Notes under the pieces: generated by a model
The model's database searches: none
The model's input: only the letters and a program-made list of their open reading frames with translations
What the model was told of the DNA's origin: nothing
Assembly: GCA_025774805.1 (NCBI GenBank)
Contig: JALGZR010000035.1
Location: 1 to 38,939 of the forward strand
DNA length: 38,939 nucleotides
Direction: 5' to 3'
Source of the DNA: a bacterium
GTDB lineage: Bacteria > ARS69
Shown here: piece after piece, positions 17,403-25,676 of the stretch
Position numbering within the stretch: the first letter of the stretch is position 1
Layout of the letters: every line of letters begins with the position of its first letter
Translations under genes and position numbers: made by a program

Positions 17403-18784
17403 CCGCCGTCCTCCTCGTCCTCTCCGCCGGCGCCGCCGGGACCGGGGACCTGAGCGAGAAGCTCGTCGAGTACGGCCCGACCGCTCTCCAGAAGAAGCGT
17501 GCGCACCCGGGCACGGTCGAGCTCGAGGGGCGAGAGATCGGGGTCCCGCCACGCGGCGTCCTCGGCGGCGGACTCGAGCGCGCGCCTCGCCTCGTGCACG
17601 AGGGGCTCCGCGTCCGGGTCGTCCCGTTCGAGCGCGAGCAGTCGCCGCGCGAGCACTCCGGGAGGCGTCGGGACGCCGGCCAGAGACTCGAGATCGACGG
17701 CGGGGACGGTCCGATCGAGGACCCGCTCGACGAAGAGCAGGACTCCGTCACGATGTACGGAGAGGGAGGCGAGGTCCCCCTCGGCCAGGAGCTTCCGGAG
17801 CTCCCGGCGACGCGACACCCGGCCGGTCAGTACGAGGCGGCACCCGACCGCGAGCGCCCCTTTCCCGTCCTCTCCGAGGTCGTCCCGTAGATCGCCGAGG
17901 GCGCGCATCACCCGCGCGGGGAGACCCGCTCCTCCGAGAGGACCGTCTTCCTTCGCATCGCCGAGGACGATCTCCACCCGCTCCCAGCGGAGCGGTGCTC
18001 CCCCCAGCCGCTGCACCGTCACCCGCCCGGCCGCGTCGACGTCGACGCGCACCGGGCCGTGTCCGCCCGGCTCTCCGGGATCGAGCCCGACCAGCGATCC
18101 GACGTAGCCGAGCGCGCGCTCTTCGATCCCGGGAGACGGGGTGTGCACGTGTCCCAGAAACCACCCGTCCAGGGCGGAGCGCTCCAGCTCCGCCCTCGCG
18201 ACCGGGGCGTACCGGCTCGAACGCTGGTCGAGATCGGCGTGGAGGACGCCGAAGACCGGGGAGTCGCCCGCCGGTCGCCCGGGGAAATCGAGAAGGGGGC
18301 TCGTCGTCACCCGGGGGCCCGGGAAAGACCACCCGATGATTCGCGCGAACGGTGCCTCTTCGTCGGGCATCCCCCGAAGTCGCAGCTCGGCGGTCTCCCA
18401 GAGACCTCCCTGTCCCAGAAGACGGAACCCCTCGACCGCGTTCGCAAGGCGCGGAAGGACGTCCCCGTCGTGGTTGCCGGAGACCGCGAAGACCGCGATC
18501 CCGGCGTCCGTCAGCTCGCGAACGCCTGCGTCGAGAGGGCCGAGCGCTTCGAAGAGGCGATTCCGGTCGTCGACGACATCGCCGCAGAGCACCACCGCGT
18601 CGATCCGACCTTCGATGGCGGCACTCACGGCACGACGCCAAGCCGCCGCCGGGCCCAGGTCTTCCGCCCGCAGCCCGTGGGTCGCCAGATCGTGGGGAAG
18701 GTGTCCGGGCCTTCTTCCCAGGTGGATGTCCCCGACGAACAGCACGGACCCGGACCGGGACGACTCCAACGCGCGCACCTCCAC
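17399..18784 (-). CDS. SbcD/YhaO-like metallophosphoesterase nuclease
   Basis: Mre11/SbcD-type calcineurin-like nuclease of about 461 aa, expected to cut DNA with Mn2+ in complex with the adjacent ATPase. All metal motifs are present in order: GDIHLG (D19, H21), LCGDVVDD, SGNHDG, GVLHADL and LGHVHTP. The C-terminal third is helical and acidic (ending GGEDEEDGG) and probably binds the ATPase arms. The start is uncertain: GTG 18784 gives the longest frame but has a pyrimidine-rich upstream region with no Shine-Dalgarno, while GTG 18778 or GTG 18745 (starting VLFVGDIHLG) would fit the family's short N-terminus. The next gene overlaps by four bases. The pair is transcribed away from the NYN-LOTUS unit. 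Confidence 0.88.
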   Translation of the reverse strand: MEVRALESSRSGSVLFVGDIHLGRRPGHLPHDLATHGLRAEDLGPAAAWRRAVSAAIEGRIDAVVLCGDVVDDRNRLFEALGPLDAGVRELTDAGIAVFAVSGNHDGDVLPRLANAVEGFRLLGQGGLWETAELRLRGMPDEEAPFARIIGWSFPGPRVTTSPLLDFPGRPAGDSPVFGVLHADLDQRSSRYAPVARAELERSALDGWFLGHVHTPSPGIEERALGYVGSLVGLDPGEPGGHGPVRVDVDAAGRVTVQRLGGAPLRWERVEIVLGDAKEDGPLGGAGLPARVMRALGDLRDDLGEDGKGALAVGCRLVLTGRVSRRRELRKLLAEGDLASLSVHRDGVLLFVERVLDRTVPAVDLESLAGVPTPPGVLARRLLALERDDPDAEPLVHEARRALESAAEDAAWRDPDLSPLELDRARVRTLLLESGRAVLDELLAQVPGPGGAGGEDEEDGG

Positions 18785-18973
18785 GGAGAACGGAGAGGAG
18801 AGGGAGAGAAAGATACCGCGCGTACCCGGAGTCCGTCACCTTTCGCCCTCTCGATTCCCATTGACGTTTTCCGCCGATGCCGCAGTCTTGGGCGATCGGG
18901 TCTCGATTGAGGGGACGACCGTCGCCCGAGACCGGGCGGCGCGCCCGATCGTCCCCGCGGGAGGAGGTGCTTC

Positions 18974-19051
18974 GTGCAACGATCGTTCGCCGCCCTCGCC
19001 GCCATTCTGTGGTGGCCGGAACCGCTCAACTCGACTGGTACTGGTAGATGA
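18974..19051 (+). CDS. 25-codon mini-ORF translationally coupled to the NYN gene
   Basis: GTG at 18974 is preceded by a perfect AGGAGG (18962-18967) at six bases, the strongest ribosome site in this area. The peptide begins MQRSFAALAAILWWPEPLNS, short, basic then hydrophobic with two Trp. It ends at TGA 19049-19051, overlapping the next ATG (19048) in a classic ATGA. The downstream gene has no Shine-Dalgarno of its own, so its translation probably depends on ribosomes finishing this ORF. It could be a leader peptide or a small partner protein; I know of no family. The 189-base gap before it shows only a weak TTGACG at 18861 without a good -10. Confidence 0.5.
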   Translation: MQRSFAALAAILWWPEPLNSTGTGR

Positions 19052-19890
19052 TGCCGGCCGCCTCCCCCGAGAGCCTCGCGCGCGATCTCGCGGTGTTCAT
19101 CGACTTCGAGAATCTCGCTCTCGGGTTCGAGGGGCGGGAAGGCGCGCCGTTCGACGTCGAGCGGGTTTTCGACCGCCTCGTGGAGAAGGGAAAGATCCTC
19201 GTGAAGCGGGCCTATTCCGACTGGAGCCGCTATCGGAAGTACACGGCGGGGCTTCACGAGGCGGGAGTGGAGCTCATCGAGATCCCCAAGCGCTCGATGA
19301 CGGGGAAGAACTCCGCCGATATCCGCATGGTCGTCGACGCGATGGACCTGAGCTACTCCAAGGAGCATATCGACACGTTCGTCATCGTCTCGGGGGACAG
19401 CGACTTCTCCCCGCTCGTCGCGAAGCTCAAGGAGAACGGGAAGTACGTCATCGGGCTGGGGATGCGGAAGTCGACGTCCAAGCTGCTCGCCGACCACTGC
19501 GACGAGTTCCTCTACTACGAGGATCTCAAGCCCGAGGAGCGGGAGGACAACGGGGCCTCCGCCGACTCGAAGCAGATCCCGAAGGAGAAGAGGGACGCGT
19601 GGTTCCTCCTCTTCGACGCGATTCGCGCGCTGCAGCGGGAGAACTACGAGGTCCTCTACTCGTCGCAGGTCAAGGACACCATGAAGCGGAAGCGTCCCTC
19701 GTTCACGGAGTCCTCCTACGGCTACCGCAGCTTCTCCGAGCTCCTCGAGGACGTCCAGGAGGCGGGGCACATCGCCCTGAGAACCGACGAGCGGAGCGGG
19801 ACGTACGTCGTGCAGAGCCTGCACTACGGTCGCCGCCGCCGGAAGCGGCGCTCCTCGACTCGCGCGGCCAAGAAGTCGGGGAAGGACTAG
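19048..19890 (+). CDS. NYN-domain RNase-like protein with a C-terminal LOTUS/OST-HTH domain
   Basis: A 280-aa protein of the LabA/DUF88/MARF1 type. The NYN (PIN-like) domain spans about residues 13-160. It shows VFIDFENLAL (D19), the KRAYSDWSRY strand, SADIRMVVDAMDL and VIVSGDSDFSPLV, which together give the acidic residues of a Mg2+-dependent RNase site. After a charged linker, residues about 185-265 (AWFLLFDAIRALQ... TESSYGYRSFSELLEDVQ... GTYVVQSL) match an OST-HTH/LOTUS RNA-binding domain. A lysine/arginine-rich tail follows. Start ATG 19048 overlaps the mini-ORF stop; ATG 19051 is an alternative. The TAG stop lies in the CTAG end of a foldback repeat. It likely acts on RNA, but the target is unknown. 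Confidence 0.88.
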   Translation: MMPAASPESLARDLAVFIDFENLALGFEGREGAPFDVERVFDRLVEKGKILVKRAYSDWSRYRKYTAGLHEAGVELIEIPKRSMTGKNSADIRMVVDAMDLSYSKEHIDTFVIVSGDSDFSPLVAKLKENGKYVIGLGMRKSTSKLLADHCDEFLYYEDLKPEEREDNGASADSKQIPKEKRDAWFLLFDAIRALQRENYEVLYSSQVKDTMKRKRPSFTESSYGYRSFSELLEDVQEAGHIALRTDERSGTYVVQSLHYGRRRRKRRSSTRAAKKSGKD

Positions 19891-20083
19891 CCCGCATCTC
19901 GGACTCGACCCGACCCTCTGTCACCAGCAGCGGTCGGTCGGGGGTCCCTCCCAGGCCGAGTGGCGAGCCGCGAGCTGAGCGATCCGAGTCGTGTGCCGCG
20001 ATCCTGTCGGCGAGCTTCGAGGCTCGGGAGGGATCCCGACCGACCGTGGCGGAGGCGCTGGTCCGGTGAGAAACGCGGGCTAG
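19887..20083. repeat. 197-base foldback element with CTAG ends between convergent genes
   Basis: The element starts CTAGCCCGCATCTC and ends GTGAGAAACGCGGGCTAG, whose reverse complement is CTAGCCCGCGTTTCTCAC. Inside is a strong inverted repeat: GGTCGGTCGGG at 19932-19942 with TCCCTCCC just after, against GGGAGGGATCCCGACCGACC at 20026-20045. The whole unit can fold into one long imperfect hairpin. It fills the gap between the NYN gene and the convergent membrane protein gene completely. The left CTAG contains the NYN stop and the right CTAG contains the other gene's stop. No ORF is evident inside. It looks like a non-autonomous mobile element (MITE-type) with a CTAG target duplication. Confidence 0.7.
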
Positions 20084-22452
20084 AGCGGGGCCCGCGCCGC
20101 GGTGATCCTCCCGACACCGAGAAGTCCCCAGACGCCGAGATAGAGGACGGCTCCCGTCATCCCCACGAGCGCGTAGCCCCAGATCATCGACAGCGCCAGC
20201 GACGTCACGCTCGCGACGACGCTGAACGCGCCGTTCATCGCCCAGAACCAGGCTCGGTTCTCCTCCGGGAATCGGATCATGCCCACGGGAAAGGGGAACC
20301 CCATCAGGAAGGAGGGGGGGAGCAGCAGGACGAGGGAGATCGCGACCCGACCGGGAAGAGGCCAGCCGAGCGTCCCGGCGAAGATGGGGGGAAGCGCGAG
20401 GCCGACCCCGGCCACGACGGCCGGCAGCGCGAGACCGGAACGCCGCACGCGGTCGACCGGGACTCGGGAGGCGGTGAGAGAGCCCGCGCCCGCGCCGAGC
20501 AGCATGGCCGCGAGCACGACCGTGGTCGCGTAGCTCGGGTGGCCCAGGTAGAGAATGAACCGATGGATCCAGGAGATTTCCACGAACAGGAACGCGAGTC
20601 CGATGCCGGCGAAATAGAGGCTTCCCGTCCAGAATCCGGGGGCCCGCCGCCGGCCGCGCCAGACCGCGAACGGAAGGAAGAAGAGGATCCCGGCGAGCAG
20701 CAGGACGACCGCGATGAGCTGGCGCAGCAGGACCACCGACTGCTCGTTCACCGAGAGGCGCGCCACGAGTCCGGCGTCAACCCGTCCGAGAATCGGAACG
20801 GTCTGGAAGAAGAAGGGCCGATCGTCCGTGGGAGGGGAGAGATCCAGTCCGGTGCTCGCCAGAGCTCCCGGTCCCTGCGTCAGTAGCCGGGGGATCATCG
20901 CCTGGCGGGGAGTCGACGGGAGAGGGGGCCAAGCTCGCGTGAAGCCGCGCTCCGCGCACACCTCGTCGATCCGTCGGTAGTCCGCCTCGGAGAACGGGGG
21001 CTTGGAGACGAGAAGGGTGGCCACCGCCCCCGCGTGCACGACGACGAGATGGCTCTCCGGACTGCCGATCCCCTCGCGTCGAAGGGCCGACTTCGCGAGC
21101 AGCACGAGCCGCGCGGTCTCCACGAGGTGGCGGTCGAGGAACCAGCGACTGATCGACACGATGCCCGTCTCCGTCAACCGTCGCCAGTAGAGGCGAAAGG
21201 CCTCCGTCGTGTAGAGGAAGTTCTCCGAAAGGGAGTAGGCGCCCGCCGCGGTCGCGGCCCAGCTGTCGACCATCGAGACCTGGATCAGGTCGTACCGCTC
21301 GCTGCTCCGGGTCAGGTGGCTCCTTCCCTCCCGCGCCACCGGGCGCACGCCGGGAAGGCGGTAGACGTCGCCCGAGTACTCCCGAAACGGACCGGACACC
21401 ACGTCGATGATGTGCCGGTTCAGCTCCACCGCCTCCACGCCGGTGGCCCCGCACCTCAGGGCCGTCAGCACATCGCGACCGCCGCCCGCGCCGATCACGC
21501 AGGCGCGCTCCACCGGGCGAACCTGGTATCCGAGACTCGTCACGTCGTAGAGCAGGTGATCCATCGCCTCGAGAGTGCCGGTCCACTTCGTGATCGGGCT
21601 CCCCGCCGATCCGTCCTGCTCCAGCCAGAGCTGTTCGACGGGCCGCGGCTCGAAGCGACTCCCGAATCCCCACGCGAACGCCTCGCTCGGATCGGCGAGG
21701 TGAAAGACGTCGGGGAAGACCGCGATCCTCCCCGTCGGAGTCCACTTCTCGTGAAGGAGCCGGCCGCCCTCCCGGTACTTCTTCGTGTAGGTCAGGCGAT
21801 ACGCCTCTCCGTGGAGGAGGGACGCGAGGAGAACCACGGCGATCCCTACCGCCCACACGACTCGCCGGGGCGCGAGCAGGGCCGCGGCCCCGAGCGGAAG
21901 GAGACCGGTCGCGGCGATCAGCGAGGGCGTGGGAAGGGCATCGAGCAGCGGAACCACGAACGCCGCCCCGAGCGTCGCTCCGAGCAGGTCCGCTCCGTAC
22001 ATCGTTCCGATGCTCCTTCCCGGAGCGCGCAACAGGAGCAGGCAGACGCTCGAGCCCAGCGCGAGGAACGGGATCAACAGGACGACCACGGTGAAGACGA
22101 CCTCGAGGCCGAGGAACGAGGCCTGCGCGCTGTCACCGAAGCTCGTCGCGGCGTCTCCGACGAGGTCCCCCCGGTGGAAGCGTCCGAGCCCCTGCGTGAT
22201 GGCCACGATCGAGGCGGGAATCGTGATCCCGGCGGCCAGCAGGGAACCGGTCAGCACGCCCCGCCGGGGAGGAAACCGGGAGAACCAGATGCCGGGCACT
22301 CCGAGGCCGAGGAGCGCGAGGGACACGGAGAGAAACGCGAAGTGATACCAGAGGACCACGCTCAGGACGCGCGTGATCGCCACCTCGTACAGGAGCAGGG
22401 CGGCGGACGCCGCCGCGATGGCGAAGTAGCGGTGGATCGCGGTGCCGATCAT
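20080..22452 (-). CDS. Membrane-bound spermidine-synthase-like protein
   Basis: About 790 aa combining hydrophobic helices with a spermidine synthase/methyltransferase-like domain. An N-terminal block of six to eight helices (for example YFAIAAASAALLLYEVAITR and LSVVLWYHFAFLSVSLALLG) precedes a Rossmann domain. That domain holds VIGAGGGRDVLTALRCGATG, VEAVELNRHI, and YDLIQVSMVDSWAATAAGAY followed by SLSENFLYT. A second helix block closes the chain (LYFAGIGLAFLFVEISWIHR onward). The GAGGGRD loop is the nucleotide/S-adenosyl-binding site. Such fused proteins are widespread but largely uncharacterised; whether it makes polyamines is unknown, though speA lies 3 kb away. Start ATG 22452 is preferred (GGGAG upstream) over GTG 22500. 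The stop is inside the foldback repeat. Confidence 0.82.
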   Translation of the reverse strand: MIGTAIHRYFAIAAASAALLLYEVAITRVLSVVLWYHFAFLSVSLALLGLGVPGIWFSRFPPRRGVLTGSLLAAGITIPASIVAITQGLGRFHRGDLVGDAATSFGDSAQASFLGLEVVFTVVVLLIPFLALGSSVCLLLLRAPGRSIGTMYGADLLGATLGAAFVVPLLDALPTPSLIAATGLLPLGAAALLAPRRVVWAVGIAVVLLASLLHGEAYRLTYTKKYREGGRLLHEKWTPTGRIAVFPDVFHLADPSEAFAWGFGSRFEPRPVEQLWLEQDGSAGSPITKWTGTLEAMDHLLYDVTSLGYQVRPVERACVIGAGGGRDVLTALRCGATGVEAVELNRHIIDVVSGPFREYSGDVYRLPGVRPVAREGRSHLTRSSERYDLIQVSMVDSWAATAAGAYSLSENFLYTTEAFRLYWRRLTETGIVSISRWFLDRHLVETARLVLLAKSALRREGIGSPESHLVVVHAGAVATLLVSKPPFSEADYRRIDEVCAERGFTRAWPPLPSTPRQAMIPRLLTQGPGALASTGLDLSPPTDDRPFFFQTVPILGRVDAGLVARLSVNEQSVVLLRQLIAVVLLLAGILFFLPFAVWRGRRRAPGFWTGSLYFAGIGLAFLFVEISWIHRFILYLGHPSYATTVVLAAMLLGAGAGSLTASRVPVDRVRRSGLALPAVVAGVGLALPPIFAGTLGWPLPGRVAISLVLLLPPSFLMGFPFPVGMIRFPEENRAWFWAMNGAFSVVASVTSLALSMIWGYALVGMTGAVLYLGVWGLLGVGRITAARAPL

Positions 22453-22621
22453 TCGCTCCCACAGAGGCGAACGAGAGGAGGTGGTTCGCGGGTGGGTCAC
22501 GGTATCACGGGCTCGCGCGGTTCAGCAACGACGCGCGGAACGGGGGAGATCGGTCGCTCGTGACCGGGACCCTCGGCCGTGATATCCTCCGCGCCGGCTC
22601 TTCCCTTCCGGAGGTTTGCTC

Positions 22622-23833
22622 GTGTCTCAGGACATCCTCTCCTCGCTCTTGAACGACTCGCCGGCCAAGATTCTCCTTCTCGTGCTCGACGGTCTCGGGG
22701 GTCTGCCCGACCCCGCCACCGGTCGCACCGAGCTCGAGACGGCCCGGTGCCCCCGGCTCGACGAGTGGGCCGCCGCCGGGGCGACGGGACTTCTCGATCC
22801 GATCGGTCCCGGGATCACGCCGGGGAGCGGGCCGGCCCACCTCGGTCTGTTCGGCTACGACCCGATCGGCGACATCGTCGGTCGCGGCGTGCTCGAGGCG
22901 CTCGGCTGCGGGTTGGAGATGGCGAAGGGCGACGTCGCGGCCCGCATCAACTTCGCGACCCGGGACGCCGCCGGCCTCATCGTCGATCGCCGTGCGGGTC
23001 GCATCTCCTCGGAAGAGGGACGACGCGTCTCCGAGCTGCTCGCGAAGAACGTCGAGATCCCCGGCATCGACGTCACCGTACGCGCCGTGAAGGAGCACCG
23101 CGCGGCGGTCGTCTTCCGGGGCGACGGGCTCGGGGGCGCGGTACGCGACTCCGATCCGCAGTCGACCGGGGTCCCGGCGCGGGCTCCGACCCCGCTCACC
23201 GACGATTCCGCCGCGAAGCGGACCGCCGATGCGGCGGCCGCCTTTCTCGCGCAGGCCCGGGAGATCCTGGGCGGGGAGAGGGCCGCGAACGAGGTGCTTC
23301 TCCGCGGATTCGCCGCCTGGGACCCTCCGGTTCCCTTCCGGGAGAAGTTCGGCCTGACCGCGAGCGCGATCGCCATGTATCCCATGTACCGGGGGCTCGC
23401 CCGTCTCGTCGGGATGGACGTGCTTCCGGAAATGCCGTCGATCGAGGCGGAGTTCGAGGCGTTGCCGGGGGCGCTCGAGCGATCGGACTTCGTCTATCTG
23501 CACGTCAAGCAGACCGACAGCGCGGGCGAGGACGGAGACTTCGCCCGAAAGGTCTCCGTGATCGAGAAGGTCGACGCGATGCTGCCGGCGGTCGACGCGG
23601 CCGGTCCCGACGTGGTGATCGTCACCGGCGATCACAGCACCCCTTCGCTCATGAAGTCCCACTCCTATCACCCGGTGCCGGTGCTCATGAGGGGCGGTAC
23701 GACCTACGTCGACGCCACGAAGGAGTTCGGAGAGTCCGCCAGCCGCGGCGGAGCCCTCGGCCGGTTCCCCTCCTGCACCCTCATGCCCCAGGCGCTGGCG
23801 GCGGCCGGCCGCCTGGCCAAGTTCGGGGCGTGA
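22622..23833 (+). CDS. apgM: 2,3-bisphosphoglycerate-independent phosphoglycerate mutase, archaeal type
   Basis: Interconverts 3- and 2-phosphoglycerate in glycolysis, cytosolic, about 403 aa, the short ApgM type. Alkaline-phosphatase-superfamily metal and catalytic sites are visible: LLVLDGLGGLPDP near the N-terminus, the phospho-serine S69 in GSGPAHLGLFGYDP, YLHVKQTDSAGEDGD, and VTGDHSTPSLMKSHSYHPVP around residue 335. Start GTG 22622 is preferred because GGAGG (22610-22614) sits seven bases upstream; the TTG at 22616 would be one base from it. lnt starts eight bases after the stop, so the two are probably one operon. Confidence 0.93.
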   Translation: MSQDILSSLLNDSPAKILLLVLDGLGGLPDPATGRTELETARCPRLDEWAAAGATGLLDPIGPGITPGSGPAHLGLFGYDPIGDIVGRGVLEALGCGLEMAKGDVAARINFATRDAAGLIVDRRAGRISSEEGRRVSELLAKNVEIPGIDVTVRAVKEHRAAVVFRGDGLGGAVRDSDPQSTGVPARAPTPLTDDSAAKRTADAAAAFLAQAREILGGERAANEVLLRGFAAWDPPVPFREKFGLTASAIAMYPMYRGLARLVGMDVLPEMPSIEAEFEALPGALERSDFVYLHVKQTDSAGEDGDFARKVSVIEKVDAMLPAVDAAGPDVVIVTGDHSTPSLMKSHSYHPVPVLMRGGTTYVDATKEFGESASRGGALGRFPSCTLMPQALAAAGRLAKFGA

Positions 23834-23840
23834 CGGCGGA

Positions 23841-25451
23841 GTGAAGCGGCCCGAGGTCGGCCCCGCACTTGACCACCGACCGGGGAGGGCGGTCCTTCTC
23901 GGGAAGTCCCTGCTCGCCGGTGGGCTGCTGGCGACTTCCTTTCCGCCGTTCGATCTGACGTTCGTCGCGTTCGTCGGACTCGTGCCCCTGCTCGGCGTCC
24001 TCGAGGATCTGGCGCGGACGGGCCGGGATCGTCCCCTGCGCGACTGGGGAGGTTCGGCGTTCCTCTCGGGAATGGTCACCGGGTTCGTCTACTTCCTCGC
24101 CCTCCTCTGGTGGATCGTCGTCCTCGACGCGCCCTCGCTGACCATTCCGTGGGTCCGGTACCCGGGTACGCTCGCGATCGTCGGCTACCTCGCCCTCTTC
24201 CACGGGATCTTCGCCCTCGCGTACGCGTGGATACGAGCCCGCGTCGGGACGCCGCCGGCGTTCTTGGCTCCCCTGCTCTGGACGATCTGCGATCTCGCCC
24301 GGGCCCGGGGGCAGCTCGCGTTTCCGTGGGGCGAGCTCGGGTACTCCCAGGTCCCGTTCCTGCCCGCGCTCCAGATCGCCGCCGTTCTCGGGTTGCGGGG
24401 GATCACCGCCTGGACCGTTCTCGTCAACACGCTCGCCCTCCCTCTCACGCGACCGGGGGGGTTCCGTTTTCGACCGGCTCTGTGGCTCCTACTCGTCTTC
24501 GGGCTGCCGGTGGCGGGCGGCGCGCTGCGGCTCGCCCGTTCGACGGAGCGGCCCACGGCCCGGGTCGCCCTCGTCCAACCCGACGTGGGGAACGACGAGA
24601 AGTGGGATCCCGCCCGACGGGCGGAGATCTTCGAGAACATGGCGTCGTTGACGCGCGCGGGCGTCGAGGCGGGGGCGGACCTGGTCGTCTGGCCGGAGAC
24701 CGCGGCCCCCTGCTACCTGCTCAAGGACCGCACCTGGCGGCCGTGGGTCGAAGAGCTCGTCGCCGAAGGCGGCACTCCCCTCCTCGCGGGAATGCCGGAC
24801 TACGAGATCGTCGAGGATGGAGAGGAACGACGGGTCGCCTACCGCAACACCGGGGCCTTCTTCGACGGTACCGGGCGGTTCGTCGATCGCATGTACAAGA
24901 TTCAACTGGTTCCGTTCGGCGAGCGGGTGCCCTTCAGCGATTGGATCGGGGCGCTCGACCGCGTCGACTTCGGCGAGGCCGACTTCATCCCGGGAACGCG
25001 GTTCGTCCTCTTCGACGGAGGGGGCTGGAAGTTCGGCAACCTCGTCTGCTTCGAGGCGATCTTCCCGCACCTCACGCGGCGTTACGCCGTCGACGGGGCC
25101 GAGATGCTCGTCAACATCACGAACGACTCCTGGTTCGGCGCCGGATCCGGGGCCGAGCAGCACGCTCGAATGGCGGTCGCGCGGTGCGTGGAGACCGGCT
25201 GCGGGATGGCGCGGTGCGCGAACTCGGGGATCTCTCTCGGCGCGGATCCCTACGGACGGATCACCGGCCGGACCCCGCTCTTCGAGCGGACGCTCTCCGT
25301 CGTCGACGTGCCGCTCCGCCGGGGATGGACACCTTACGTCCGCTTGGGGGACTGGATCGCTCGGCTCTCGCTCGTCGGGGCTCCGCTCCTGATCGTTGCG
25401 GCGTTCCTCCGGGGCCGCAAAGGAGTCCCCCCCGGGCGCGCGGTGGGGTAG
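23841..25451 (+). CDS. lnt: Apolipoprotein N-acyltransferase
   Basis: Transfers the third acyl chain from phospholipid to the N-terminal Cys of apolipoproteins at the inner membrane. 536 aa. The N-terminal half has about six helices (from AVLLGKSLLAGGLLATSFPP to AAVLGLRGITAWTVLVNTLA). The periplasmic nitrilase-like domain begins RVALVQPDVGNDEKWDP. The triad is visible as E286 in VVWPETAAPC, K353 in YKIQLVPFGERVPF, and C403 in LVCFEAIFPHL, at spacing close to the E. coli enzyme. A C-terminal helix (LSLVGAPLLIVAAFL) closes it. Its presence supports a diderm cell with triacylated lipoproteins. GTG 23841 follows apgM by seven bases. Confidence 0.95.
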   Translation: MKRPEVGPALDHRPGRAVLLGKSLLAGGLLATSFPPFDLTFVAFVGLVPLLGVLEDLARTGRDRPLRDWGGSAFLSGMVTGFVYFLALLWWIVVLDAPSLTIPWVRYPGTLAIVGYLALFHGIFALAYAWIRARVGTPPAFLAPLLWTICDLARARGQLAFPWGELGYSQVPFLPALQIAAVLGLRGITAWTVLVNTLALPLTRPGGFRFRPALWLLLVFGLPVAGGALRLARSTERPTARVALVQPDVGNDEKWDPARRAEIFENMASLTRAGVEAGADLVVWPETAAPCYLLKDRTWRPWVEELVAEGGTPLLAGMPDYEIVEDGEERRVAYRNTGAFFDGTGRFVDRMYKIQLVPFGERVPFSDWIGALDRVDFGEADFIPGTRFVLFDGGGWKFGNLVCFEAIFPHLTRRYAVDGAEMLVNITNDSWFGAGSGAEQHARMAVARCVETGCGMARCANSGISLGADPYGRITGRTPLFERTLSVVDVPLRRGWTPYVRLGDWIARLSLVGAPLLIVAAFLRGRKGVPPGRAVG

Positions 25452-25494
25452 GATCCACCTCGGGACTTCGCGAAGGGCAACGCCGTGAGTGAGC

Positions 25495-25676
25495 CTAGCC
25501 TGCATATCTCACCAGCCTCTGCTGCGGCAGCGGCAAAGCCGCGCCTGACTTCGTCGTTGGGGCGCTTCCGCCCTGCGACGGGGCTACGGCCTCGCCTCGG
25601 GCGAAAACACCCCATCTCCTCGCCATACACGACTATCCGCTGCCTCGCGACGAGCCTGGTGAGAAATGCAGCCTAG
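25495..25676. repeat. 182-base foldback element with CTAG ends, overlapping the speA start
   Basis: Left terminal repeat 25495-25519 starts CTAGCCTGCATATCTCACCA. The right terminal repeat 25652-25676, reverse complemented, starts CTAGGCTGCATTTCTCACCA. They match at 22 of 25 positions. The interior is also imperfectly self-complementary (GTTGGGGCGCTTCCGCCC near 25556 against the reverse complement of GGGCGAAAACACCCCATC near 25599), so the unit folds as one long hairpin. Both ends are CTAG, as in the element at 19887. No protein is encoded. It fills the gap between lnt and speA and carries the speA ATG at 25666. MITE- or REP-like; no transposase is in the window. Confidence 0.78.

Noticed and set aside
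15570-17453. A 627-codon + strand frame opposite the SbcC/YhaN-like gene
   Set aside because: The minus-strand gene has Walker A, signature and Walker B motifs. The + frame is an Arg/Pro-rich mirror product of its coiled-coil codons.
18861-18889. TTGACG as a -35 box for the NYN unit
   Set aside because: At 16-18 bases downstream there is no -10-like hexamer (AGTCTT is the best), so the match is not above chance.
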